Shown one piece after another: positions 45,984-56,410 of a stretch of DNA of 64,000 nucleotides. The stretch lies in the NCBI GenBank assembly GCA_001599755.1, contig BCHX01000007.1, positions 2,356,001-2,420,000 of the forward strand, read 5' to 3'. The position numbers and the translations under genes were made by a program. The DNA comes from Gliomastix tumulicola (Eukaryota > Ascomycota > Sordariomycetes > Hypocreales > Bionectriaceae). Every line of letters begins with the position of its first letter. The first letter of the stretch is position 1. Under the pieces are notes generated by a model. It was not told the origin of the DNA. It did no database searches and worked only from the letters and a program-made list of their open reading frames with translations.

Positions 45984-47447
45984 ATGGACAACCTACGCGA
46001 GTCTCTTAAGCGACGCAGCTATGCATTGTCAGCTTTTGACATGCAAGGCTCGTTCGCCAACATTCCATATGCCTTCTTTTACGAGAATGCCTCGACGATT
46101 GAGGATTTCATGCCAACCACGCTGCTCAAAGAATCCCTAGCCGAAGCCCTCAAGAAGTTCCCCATTTTGACAGGCCACATCCGATCCAAAGCTGTGGGCA
46201 GCATTGAGATCCAAGTAGACCCAGCCAACATCAATTTTCCTGATTTCCAGGAGTCGGCCAGCGACACAATCTCATTCTCGGACACCAAAGCGCAGAAGTT
46301 CTCCTGGAGCTCGTGGCCCGATAACGTGGCCACTGTGGGAGGCTTCGCAACGCCATCAGCAGAGACCGGAGAGATCAAGCTACTGAATGTCCATGTGCTA
46401 AGGCTCAAGGACAACAGTGGGTTGATCCTTTTCATCAACATACCACACTATGCCGTCGATGGGGCGGGATACTTTGGGTTCATACGCCAGTGGGCAGATC
46501 AAATGAGCATCATGCTGGCTGCAGCACAACCAGATTCGCAGCACAAATCGGCCTCCAGCACTCTCATCATAGATCGACAGCACATATACAAGCACCTGTC
46601 ATCGCAGCGGCGCCCTGTCGACGGCATAACAAAATCCATATACTCGGTTGCAAATCTATTTTGCGATACATTGGCCTGGCTATCACCAACACTGCTTGGA
46701 CGACTGCTCAGCGTCCTCGGTGGTCTCTCATCTGGCGAAGCGCATCTTTTCCATCTGTCTCGCGCAAAGCTAGATGAACTCAAGAAGAGCGTTCAAGCCT
46801 ATTTGCCCGAGGGATCTCGCATCAGCGACAATGACATTTTGGTCGGGCTCCTGAGCAAGACGTACGTGCAGAGCCAGCTGCAGCCAGTGCCCAAAGCTGG
46901 ATGGTTTACCTCAGCGCCACCTCCAGAGACGCATTTCACTGTCAGGATTCCCTGCGACGCCCGGCCGAGGGTTGGCGTTGATGGTGGTTTCTCGGGAAAC
47001 CTCCTTATCCCAATGCTCGTTCGGGACCAGATGATCGACCTTGAAGAGCCAACATCCCCCGAGACACTGGCTCGCGCCGCATCACAAGTCAGAAACGTGA
47101 TTGGGAGCATCGATGCGCCGCTAATAGCTGAATTCCACGATATCATCGCTGGCCATCCCTCTAGCCACATGCGCCCGCTGTCGTTCGCGGCTAGACACCA
47201 GACGACAAGCATGGTGACGACAAGTCAAGTTCGATTTGGGCTATATGAGGCCGACTTTGGCTTCGGGAGGCCTTCATTTGTCTGCCTCACGAAGCTCTTC
47301 GCGGGAGCGTACACTATGGGGGCATTTTTACCCACCGCGCCTGACCAGGAGCCCGGGATCAACGTGTTGCTGACAAGTAATACGCAGGCAATGGCAAATA
47401 TTTTGAAGAATGAGTACTGGAGGGGAGCCGCAAGTCTAGTATGGTAG
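45984..47447 (+). CDS. HxxxD acyltransferase (HelD2-like)
   Basis: This is a 487-residue PF02458 transferase with HxxxD as HYAVD at 155-159 and the structural motif as DFGFG at 424-428 (YEADFGFGRPSFV). Its opening MDNLRESLKRRSYALSAFDM aligns with the first acyltransferase MEDFLRQLKSQTYELSPLDI, which fixes the start at 45,984 even though the frame is open back to 45,651. The two are paralogues. In the helvolic acid pathway HelD2 acetylates the C-16 hydroxyl; that role is assigned by elimination and order. It ends 134 bp from the convergent fourth P450. Confidence 0.87.
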   Translation: MDNLRESLKRRSYALSAFDMQGSFANIPYAFFYENASTIEDFMPTTLLKESLAEALKKFPILTGHIRSKAVGSIEIQVDPANINFPDFQESASDTISFSDTKAQKFSWSSWPDNVATVGGFATPSAETGEIKLLNVHVLRLKDNSGLILFINIPHYAVDGAGYFGFIRQWADQMSIMLAAAQPDSQHKSASSTLIIDRQHIYKHLSSQRRPVDGITKSIYSVANLFCDTLAWLSPTLLGRLLSVLGGLSSGEAHLFHLSRAKLDELKKSVQAYLPEGSRISDNDILVGLLSKTYVQSQLQPVPKAGWFTSAPPPETHFTVRIPCDARPRVGVDGGFSGNLLIPMLVRDQMIDLEEPTSPETLARAASQVRNVIGSIDAPLIAEFHDIIAGHPSSHMRPLSFAARHQTTSMVTTSQVRFGLYEADFGFGRPSFVCLTKLFAGAYTMGAFLPTAPDQEPGINVLLTSNTQAMANILKNEYWRGAASLVW

Positions 47448-47581
47448 ATTTACAATAACATCTGTTACTTCTGTCAAGATTCTATGCCTGCCACGACTGT
47501 CATGAGCATCTCCCTTCCCCGAATATCAACACATCAATACCAACCAATATCCCGCTTTAGCATGCTTGGTTTTGGCCAGAA

Positions 47582-49195
47582 TTACTGAAGCCTCTTCTTA
47601 AGAATCATCTTGCAGTCTCGCTCAGGATGAGCAGGCATAGTAGCTACACCCAACTTGGTAGGCATAATCTTGGGTCGACCGTTCTCATCCACGTTGTCCG
47701 GACGAAAGAGACTGCCCTCTGGCAATGAGACATCGTAGTCCTTGAAGAGATTCGCAAGCGTCACTATCATGACAACCCATGCCAGATTTCTGCCGATGCA
47801 GATGCGTGTGCCGTAAGCAAACGACAGCATATTGCGCTTGGCCTCACTGTTGTCCACGAAACGGCTGGGCTTGAAGTCGTAGGGGTCTTCCCACGACTCC
47901 CTATGAATATGCGCAGCGCACTTGTTGGTGACTATCTCAACGGAAGGGGGAATATACAGGCCTTTGACAGTGATGGCCTTGTTGTCGGAGATGCGGGGGA
48001 ATGAAGTGCTTGCGGTTGGAATGCATCGTAGCGTCTCGTAGATGCATGCCTCAAGGTATGGCAGCTCCTCCCTGCACTCCGCGTGCGTGATGACCTTGTC
48101 GAGGGCAAACTTGGACCTGACCTCCTCGACGACAAGCTGGAAGTGCTCTGGGTACAGAAGCAAAAAGTGAATGACCCAGGAGATGACCGAGGACGTAGAC
48201 TCGGATCCACCCACGAGCATGCTGATGCTTTCAGCCTGCACCTCACGCGGTGTCATGCGAATCTTGGAGTCTGGATCTTCCGAATCAATCAGTGCCTGCA
48301 ACAGGTCCGCTGGCTTCTCAGCTCCGATGTCGAGTAGCTTCCTGCGGATGTCGATGGACTCCTTGCTGAACTTGACGAGGGAGTCGTAGGACCTCTTCAG
48401 TGATCGCACCAGGATGCTGAACGGCCAGCGCTTGAGCACGGGGAAGTAGTGTGCGCTGAGCATGTAGGTAAGTGTGTTGTTCACCCATGTCGTATAGTCG
48501 AGGTTGTTGGTGTCAAGCGCCTTGAAATCACGGCCGAATACAAGCGTCCCCGTGATGTCGAACATGGCCAGCTGAGTGTCGAGCCGGTAGTTGACGACGG
48601 TGTCCGCTCCCCGCTGCGAGTTGGCCTCAATCATCTTGTCCCATCTCGTCTTGAGTGCCAGGATGCCATGGTCTAGGATGTGCGACTCCATCTTGGCGAG
48701 GTAGGAATACGAGAAGAACGGGTGCAGCTGTCTCCGTCGACGGTTGGCATCGGCCGGCTCGATCAAGGTGCTGACGTTGGGAACGCCGTCGTACTCAAAG
48801 ATACGGTACATGTCTGTCTTCCTGAACTCGCCCATGGCCAAGACCTTCCGTGCATCTTTGGGGTCACAGAGGAAGACAGCATTGGGTTTGGCGAGGTAGA
48901 CATCGCCGTAGGCATGGTAATCGGCCTCCGCCACGGCGGCCGCTTTGCCTGTGATGACGTTCCATATACCACGTTTGGCCGACAAACGAGCAGAGAAAGG
49001 GCCGGGGATGTGCCTGAGGGGAGATATATAAAGGGCGTATATGACTTTGCTGGCGACGAAGGTTGCAATGAGGCCAAAAAACAATGACAGCCCTAGCTGA
49101 GGCGAGACTGACGGAGGAAGCACATCAAGCCATTGCAAGAGCTCACTCGAGATATGAAGCTCATGCGTAGCCAGAACAGTTGAGTACGTACTCAT
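47582..49195 (-). CDS. Cytochrome P450, helvolic acid type (HelB4-like)
   Basis: This is a 537-residue microsomal P450. It has an anchor around 30-55, SPLRHIPGP hinge, I-helix GGSESTS (Gly replacing the usual Ala), ExxR as ETLR, and heme loop FAYGTRICIGRN with Cys466. It ends HPERDCKMILKKRLQ. The frame is open upstream to 49,303, but Met at 49,195 (MSTYSTV) fits its paralogues. It is the last cluster gene. By elimination it is HelB4, associated with oxidation of the C-21 methyl to a carboxylic acid. It is the most divergent of the four in the heme loop and N-terminus. Confidence 0.84.
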   Translation of the reverse strand: MSTYSTVLATHELHISSELLQWLDVLPPSVSPQLGLSLFFGLIATFVASKVIYALYISPLRHIPGPFSARLSAKRGIWNVITGKAAAVAEADYHAYGDVYLAKPNAVFLCDPKDARKVLAMGEFRKTDMYRIFEYDGVPNVSTLIEPADANRRRRQLHPFFSYSYLAKMESHILDHGILALKTRWDKMIEANSQRGADTVVNYRLDTQLAMFDITGTLVFGRDFKALDTNNLDYTTWVNNTLTYMLSAHYFPVLKRWPFSILVRSLKRSYDSLVKFSKESIDIRRKLLDIGAEKPADLLQALIDSEDPDSKIRMTPREVQAESISMLVGGSESTSSVISWVIHFLLLYPEHFQLVVEEVRSKFALDKVITHAECREELPYLEACIYETLRCIPTASTSFPRISDNKAITVKGLYIPPSVEIVTNKCAAHIHRESWEDPYDFKPSRFVDNSEAKRNMLSFAYGTRICIGRNLAWVVMIVTLANLFKDYDVSLPEGSLFRPDNVDENGRPKIMPTKLGVATMPAHPERDCKMILKKRLQ

Positions 49196-50433
49196 GTTGA
49201 AGCCTGGCAAAGTCTGCAGAATGGGTAAAGATGAATACAATTGTTGGTAGCTATGGAAAGGAAGGTGCATCAGAGCAAAAAGATTTGGGAAAAAATGCAG
49301 CACTGAGCTTGTCGTCGACCATCATCTTTGAGCGAAGACCCGGCCCAGCTCGACTGTTCACCAACATGCCTTGCATCCAGAGCGGAGTGATAGCTCCAGA
49401 CCCTACGCTTTTGGCAGGGCGTGTACCTAGCGCGGGCCAAATTTCCATTGTTGGGCGGCTGCTAGTCTGACATGCAGATCGTCAGGGGCTCCCACTCAAG
49501 TGGGTGAGGGTGTGTGTGAACAAACGGCACAAAAATCATCGAGAGTATTTTTAGAGTGCCCCGATAAGAGACATCACGAGACTAAAGACCACAGGCTACT
49601 TACGTGGCTTATTTCGTCTCATTCATGATTGGTTGTTACTCTACAGGCATTGGGGGGAAGCGCGGTCTTAGCAGCTGATAACGATGGACGCTGTGAATAG
49701 TGGCAATCTACCTCCACATGTGACGGCAGTGGCTTGCATCCTATCGGCTTTGCAATGCCGGCCACAAAGGCAGCAATGTACGATGATATTCAAGTGGCTG
49801 AAAATTTTCAACGAAAACGCTCCTCAATGGGACCGCTCAAGAATTGAACATTCAGAAGGAAATGGCAGCCAGCTAGCTAGACCCTGATACATTAATATGA
49901 CTCTCGGCGGGCTCTAAACCCATCTCTAGCTTGAAGCTGAACACGTCTAATGATTTTCAATACTCCCCGACGCCGCGTCACACTTGGTGATCGCTTACTG
50001 CTAGATTCCAGCTGGACCAGTACGGGGATCTCTATATTCCCATAAGGGTGGTAACGAGATGTAGCAAGGGCTAGGTGCGAGGACATCAGACAAATATCAC
50101 CACCATATGTGGCTGGAAGACCAGATGTGCGAAGTGCTCATTGAACTGTTGCAACGTTGAAGACTGACGAGTTCTTTGCCCTTCCCAACCCTTGAGGGCT
50201 CTCACTGGCGCTCGCTGTAGTCATGTTGTCTCGATTTTGTCAATTGAATCACTACCCATAACGGTCCTGTATGCCGCTTCTTTCCGTCTCCCAGATGCAT
50301 TGCGAGTACCATGCATTGACTGACGTGCAGACATATAAAGCTTGACAAGTGGTTCCGACTATCTAGCCAGTGGCACGACACAGTACATGTTAGGGGAAAG
50401 TACCCGGGCTAGGACTGAGGCCTCCATGTTATC
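49196..50433. other. Intergenic region at the right edge of the cluster
   Basis: About 1.2 kb between the last cluster P450 and the pectate lyase 3' end. It contains the P450 promoter. Frames of 60-80 codons are present but unsupported. Nothing suggests a pathway regulator or transporter here. Confidence 0.5.
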
Positions 50434-51483
50434 TCATGGAGCGCACACGCTGGCACGTGGGCCGACGTTGTTGGTGACGAGATTGGGAATGTTGGCCGTA
50501 GCATCCAATGTGTAGCTGTAGAAGCTCTTGGGGTCGAAAGCGGTCCCGCGATTGGCATCCTGACGACCACTGCAGCTTGAGAAGATACTGCCGCTCGAGT
50601 TGATGGTAGCTGCCGCGTCCGCCTGCAGAGGGTTCTTGGTGCTCTGAAAGTAGACGTTCTCTATCCGAGCGTTGGTGCTCCCGCGGGCGTAGTGGCCGTA
50701 CGAGGTGACACCGCGAATGTAGTTGTTGTACATGTGCGCGTACTGCAGATTGTCGGCACTGGGGTTGCGCTGGGTGGTTCCGTCGAAGTAGCTGTGGTGA
50801 ATCGTGCCTCGGCTCACGACATTGTCCGTCCAGCCGATGCCAAAGGCCTTGTTGATGCCTTTGAAGTGGCTATGGGACACAGTGAAGTAGTCGGTATCCT
50901 TGCGGAGATCGACGCCTCCATCGCCGACCTTCTCGAAAATGCCTATTCAGTCAGTAGCTTGTCCGTGAAGAAAATCTGTGAGGCCAAGAGAAAGCCTTAC
51001 AATGATCGATCCAGATGTTAGTTGAGGTATCAACCTGAATACCGTCCCAGTCCAATTCCTCACCCCCGTCAGTATTCCCTAATGGAAGTTGGAAGGTCAG
51101 CTTCTCGGACTCAAAAGGAAGTGACTGGAAGAGTTACCAATCCTCAGATTACGAATGATGACATTCCTCCTGTTGATAATCCTGAACCCGCCGTTGTATA
51201 TCTCGCCAGAGGCTCCCGCTCCAATGATCGTCTTGTCGCTCGCCACGTCAATCTCTTTGCCTTTGGGAGCAATAGTGATACGGCTAGGAATTTTGATCAC
51301 ATATTTTCCACTGGCTGATGCATATCTTTCGAGGTCCGCCTGGTTTGCGACTGTCACGACAGTGCCGCCATTGCCGCCGGTCGTGCCTCCGTTGAGGCTG
51401 GCGAAGCCATCCGCGTTATCCTGACACCCGGCTCGCGCGAGTGCGACCAGAGAGAAAACCGAGAAAAGAGTACTGATCTTCAT
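50434..51483 (-). CDS. Secreted pectate lyase, PL1 family
   Basis: It cleaves polygalacturonate by beta-elimination outside the cell. Three exons are inferred: 51483-51138, 51078-51001 and 50942-50434. The introns are 59 and 58 bp with GT..AG ends and the spliced frame encodes 310 residues. Residues 1-18 are a signal peptide (MKISTLFSVFSLVALARA). The parallel beta-helix signatures include IIGAGASGEI, a run of RNVIIRNLRIG, then DWDGIQVDTSTNIWIDHC (about 125-142), then GGVDLRKDTDYFTVSHSHF and HHSYFDGTTQRNPS. The PL1 catalytic region normally has RxPxxR; here it reads QRNPSADN, lacking the second Arg, as in some fungal members. It is not related to the triterpene cluster. Confidence 0.9.
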
Positions 51484-53153
51484 TTGGACGGATATGGAGC
51501 ATAAGCATGCAAGGAGATAATATGTGTGTAGTATGATTAATCGGTTCCTAGCCGGACAGGGAAGATCGTAGAGAGTCAAGACCTTTATTAAAGGACTCTC
51601 TCCTCGCGAAAATTTTGCCGATACCAGAATGATCACGCGGGGTGTCTCTCTCCGGCGCCGTCCTCTCGGGGAACAATTTCCCACTGGGCTATATAAGCTA
51701 TGAGATGAACCTAAGTAATAGCTAGGGCAAAACGACTGGTCGAGCCTGTTTGGATGATTGCCAAAGCCCTGGGTGCTCCGGGCTCTCTCTTTAGAAGAGT
51801 ATTTGGATCATGGTTGTCAATATTCTACTCCTTCTGGCGTAGAGAGTACGGGGTAATGTGGAGGACACATCATAGACTCGCGGGGAGATCGCCCGAGGCG
51901 AAATCAGATATTGCCCGAAGGATAGAACGGGGCATCAACTGCCGATGATTGATGCGGATTGTCACGGGCTTTCACTATTCCACCACTTATAAATTGCGAT
52001 AGTTTTGGCCATGTAACATTCCGAATTCTTTAGGCTCAACAAGCTCAATCCATCCTATTTCACTCTCCGCCGAGTTGACCTGAGCCATGGTTGGCCCTCG
52101 GCACTGATTCTGGTAGCTTGTACTCCGTCAGGGGAAAAAAAAGAGGATAATGACACCTCGTCTTGCCCTCAAAATGCGGTTCATGAGCTCAGATTTGATA
52201 CGGCTCACATTACAAAGATGTTTCCAATCGTAAAAAGGCGATGGCCTTGAGCCATCTGGTACGTTGCTTCTATTCAGTACGGACGCCAAGCGCACAAAGA
52301 TTGAGTAATGTCTTCCTCTCTTGCCAATCACCTATGGCGGCCAGAACACCAAGAGCTGGGATGGATGTAGCATCCTATGATTCGGGAAGAGATGGAAGCT
52401 CCAGGCTTCGTCTCAATCAGCTCATTCTCAGTAGAATGCGATGCACCCCACCTAGTGAGAGTGATATGCTTGGTCATTTAAACCTCGTCCATGTCGCTGA
52501 CTCAATCTCAGTCAAGAAAATGATCGACTTTGTTTGGCTTCCAAGGCCTTGACTCAATGCCAGGCTTGCTATAGAAGTGAACGTTAGGTACGATGACAAC
52601 AAAAGTGCCGACGTGGCTTTTGAGGTCATCTATGCTAGGATATCATGAGCATGGTCATTGGTTGCTGTATTCACGTGACGATCGGTAGGTGACAACCAAA
52701 TGAGAAAGATCCCCTCAAGACAGAAGAATCCATAAATACATGACTATCGCCAAGACGGAAACACTCTGACTCTTTCCCAAAATTGAAAGACATAGGCATC
52801 GTAGAGACAAGCGCATTTCGCTCAGGGACGCTGACTTGGTCCGTGGGACTCCTCGTGGCTTCAATGTGTGACGAATGCTATCAAGATTGTCCAATTATGA
52901 TCCGTGAGTCTATTCATGAGATCCCGAACTACTGAATAACAGGCAAGCTTGACATTGCCCTTGAAGAGAGGGCTGAGATGATGCGCAGGGTGAAAACAGA
53001 GTTGGTCAAGTGCTTAGAAGCAACAGTATATACAATATATTGTCATATGTACGAATATATAAGTACGCCATATTGGCGGTATCCAACGTCATAGAGTCGC
53101 CTTTCCTCACTTCATCAACATCAACGTCATCGTCATTGCATCGTCTTCACCAC
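51484..53153. other. Intergenic region, no gene recognised
   Basis: About 1.7 kb with the pectate lyase promoter on the left and the metalloprotease 3' flank on the right. A 103-codon plus-strand frame (52,241-52,552) shows no domain, signal peptide or intron signals that I would trust. Confidence 0.5.
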
Positions 53154-54008
53154 TTAGGCACGGAACTGGTTCCACATGCTGTTCATGCGGTCAACCTGGC
53201 CGGCAGTGAACTCGGTCCAGCAGGTACTATGCGCACACGTCAGCAGATTGTTCACAAAATAGGCGAATGCAGTCACTTACGGCGCCGTGTAGTCCATGTA
53301 GTTGTGGATAGGGTCCAGACCGGGGTGGTTGGGGCAGGAGTCGCGGCCGTCAGGGCAGCCGGAGCTGGGGCCAGACTGGGCAGGGGTGTCATCGACGTAG
53401 TCGCCGGGGCCGTCGCAGTTGTCACCGTCGAAGGTGTGGGCGAGGCCGAACCAGTGACCAGCCTCGTGGGTGCCGATGAGGCCGATGGCGCCCTTGGCCA
53501 GGGTGCAGCCATCGCGCACAAAGGCATCAGAGCCCTCCGGGGCGCTGGTCGGGTAGTAGCAGTATCCAGAGGCAGAGGGGAGGACGTCGACGATGTAGAA
53601 GTTCATCGCCTGGTAGCTGCCCTGGCGGAGAGCAGCCTTCATGGCCATCTCCTGGCCGTTACCCTCGTTGGCCCAGTTGGCGTCGACGGTCTTGGTGCTT
53701 CCGGCGTAGTTGACGTTGATGCCATAGGGGCCGAAGGTGTCACGGAGGGTGTCGAACTGGAACTGGAGATCAGCGTCGGAGCTGAGACCGCCCTCGGAGG
53801 CAGAGATGGCGTGGAGGTAGACATCGACGCCAATAGCAGCCTGGGTAACGAAGCCGGACTCGCGGGCGGTCTTCTCCTGGATCGACATCTCCCTGGCGAC
53901 CTGGATGAGCTCCTCACTGGGCTCGGCAGAGCCGCAAGCGAACTGGCCGGAGTGAATGGCAGAGCCCATGGCCATGCCGGCAAAGAGGACAGCAGACTTG
54001 ACAGACAT
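53154..54008 (-). CDS. Secreted M43 (pappalysin/cytophagalysin-type) zinc metalloprotease
   Basis: This is an extracellular zinc endopeptidase. There are two exons, 54008-53281 and 53226-53154, with a 54 bp intron (GTAAGT..ATAG). The spliced product is 266 residues and ends CWTEFTAGQVDRMNSMWNQFRA, the usual end of this family. Residues 1-20 are a signal peptide. The zinc site is HEAGHWFGLAH at 181-191 (HExxHxxGxxH), followed by a Cys-rich loop and the Met-turn NYMDYTAP. Cysteines around 150, 168 and in the C-rich loop should form disulfides. Homologues in entomopathogenic and plant-associated fungi are secreted during host contact; that role here is inference. Confidence 0.93.
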
Positions 54009-56410
54009 TTTGGCGAGGAGAAGAAAGACTCAGGTGAAAGAAGGGCAATATAGACAATGCGAAGAAGCAGAATGAAGGAATGACTTGGTGACTCTCGACG
54101 ATGGATGATGAGAGACAGCAAACGATGCAGGACCAGCGGCCCCTTTATACTCATGCTCGCCTCCGGTCTCGAAATATCTCCCCGCGCCATTGTTTCCGAG
54201 GGCCATGGCCCGCGTCCGAGCAAGCTTTCATTCACCTGCTCAAAGAGGAATGTCCCGGAGGCCTGATTCATTTTTATCCTACGCTACGTATGGACTTCTG
54301 ATCTAGCTTGGGATATGCCGGCGCGGAGCCGGCGCTGGGGTCGGGCCCTCGCCCCCATGAGGCATGTAAAAGTTGAAAAAGTAGGGGAAAGAAACGTGTT
54401 GGAAGCTGGAAGGATGGATATCACCTACCAGATTGGTGTTCAGTGCCGTAGGGCTAGCCTCTTGCAACTTGGTCGCTCATCCTCGCAAGGATTGGGAGAT
54501 CCAGGAACGAAAATGGCGTCCGGCCAGTGTGGGTAACGATCGGCACTTGATCTGTTTCTCATACATGCCCTTTAATTTCGGAATCTTGTGGGGTGGGAGA
54601 GAATGTGCCAATTCCTCCGACTCGTGCGAAATGAAAGCAGCGGCCACTCGTTTCAAACATCCGGTGATGGGTGGCGTGATTTGTGCATGTGCGTAGATGA
54701 TACGTGACTGCGGTCTGTCAGCTCGTCAGGCATGAGATGAGGCGCTTCAGATCGGGCAGCAGCCGGATAATCAGCTCTGGTGTGAAGAAGCAACGTTGCT
54801 AAAGGCGAGAGGCAGCCGCGAGAAGCGGTAGCCGCCTGCGGTTTTCGGCGGTGATCCCTGACCATCGACTCATGACCCGACGATCTTGTCTCCATCAAGC
54901 AAACCCGTTTTGTTTCAGTGCCTCGTAGTGCTCACGTCGCTCCGCGGAAAGGCCGTCGCACAATGGTGGCATTGCTCGTTCCCCGACACAATTGGCGATC
55001 CTGCAACTCTGCTCGGTAATGCCCGTTTGGCCGTTGGAAGATCAGGGTCCGACAATCTCAGATGTCTTCGCGGTGTCCTGTTGATCTCGTTGATCATTTT
55101 GTGCTGATCGCTGATCGGCTGATGATTTGGACCCGGACGCTGATCAGGAAACACTTCAGTCGACTTCCTGTGCAATATTTGGAAAGCAAATTGCTTGTTT
55201 GTGACCAGATACTGACCATGGTCGACAGATGTACAGGCAGGCATGACGATGATACTGCACCTGGGCAGACGTCGGTGAATGGCTTCACTACCCTAGACCA
55301 CCGGTCGTGGTGTGTTGCTTTTCTTTTCCCAGCACCGGATGCATCCTATTGACATATAATCTCTTATGATTGACTGCAAGGCCAAGATATATAATATTTT
55401 ACCAGCGGGAGACAAGGAGTGCGCAATGATAAATGGTTATATTAGCCTAGGCTTCGTGGTAGTCGCGATCGCGAGGATCTTTCTTAAGATGCCTTATATT
55501 AGTTACCTACCTAGGAGGACAAGCCCGTTTTCCAACACGGATATAACACGGATTTGTCCAAAACCTCACTTCTAACATTGATTTTTTGCTCCAACATGGG
55601 TTCTAACATGGCTGCAACATGATGTTGAAGTCAAAGTTTAGTCTCAAGACGGATTTCCATGTTGCAGCCAATGTTGGAAAACAGGCCTTTCCTCGTAGGT
55701 AGGCATGAAAATGTTCATATTTATTCTTGGAGGTGAGATGAAAGCACAAGAAAATGGGCGGTAATGTCAGCTACTGTGGTGACAGTCGACCCTCTCACTC
55801 TTCCTCTCACTTTGCAGTGACGTTCAGTTCAGTTAACAGGCAACTTGTTCATTTCGCCAATATACCTTGCCGCCCGAGCCAGCCTGTAAAGAAGCGGCTT
55901 GGGATGATTCTTCATCAAATGACCATAGCTGATGGGCGACGAGTATTAGCGATTCGGATAGGGACTTGCTGGGGCTGTGGCCTGGAATTCCAAGGTGTTG
56001 AGCTTGGATTCATCGACTGGGTCTGATGCGTTGGCCTGGACGTCACCTTGGGCAAACATTTTGGCTCTGAACCCGTGCTGGCGACGAGAGCGAAGGAGTG
56101 AATCTTTCTCGAGGGATTGATTCACCATGCAAACATCAAGCACCAGCTGCCATTTCTTCACTCTCCTTCTTTTTCCGCCATGCAACCTTTCATCCCCCAT
56201 CAACCTCTATCACCTTCCCATCATCTTTTCCCACCTTCCATCGACTTATCAGGCTTCCCTGTCTTTGCCGAAAAAAACCAAGCTCTCAGGGCGCGCGCCG
56301 GGATCTCGACCATTCTTCCGGCGTTCACATATTCACACCGATCACCTTACTCGTCGGCCCCCATCAGCTGCCACTGGCTTTTCCACAGCCACAGTCGCGT
56401 GACGAAAACC
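54009..56410. other. Intergenic region with an inverted-repeat element
   Basis: About 2.4 kb without a supported gene. It holds the protease promoter on the left, a GC-rich hairpin (GCCGGC pair, 54,317-54,333), a miniature inverted-repeat element at 55,506-55,703, and pyrimidine-rich sequence (56,150-56,260) before the RBR gene. Confidence 0.5.
55506..55703. mobile_element. Miniature inverted-repeat element (198 bp)
   Basis: The left end CCTACCTAGGAGGACAAGCC and the reverse complement of the right end CCTACCTACGAGGAAAGGCC match, and both continue into GTTTTCCAACA, giving terminal inverted repeats of about 32 bp. Further inside, copies of AACATGG and GCAACATG also occur in both orientations, so the whole can fold into a long hairpin. 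It has no coding capacity. I saw no clear target-site duplication. Unlike the isochore elements it shows no RIP. Confidence 0.75.

Noticed and set aside
30731..49195. Fusidic acid or cephalosporin P1 cluster as alternative identity
   Set aside because: A KSTD-like delta1-dehydrogenase is present together with two acyltransferases and four P450s, which fits helvolic acid better; the others lack a C1-C2 double bond.
53010..54053. 347-codon plus-strand frame opposite the M43 protease
   Set aside because: Val/Gly/Ala-rich shadow of a strongly codon-biased gene; the minus strand has the HExxH zinc site and signal peptide.
54317..54333. GCCGGC hairpin as a terminator or structured RNA
   Set aside because: Short stem without a T-run or coding context; nuclear fungal genes do not use such terminators.
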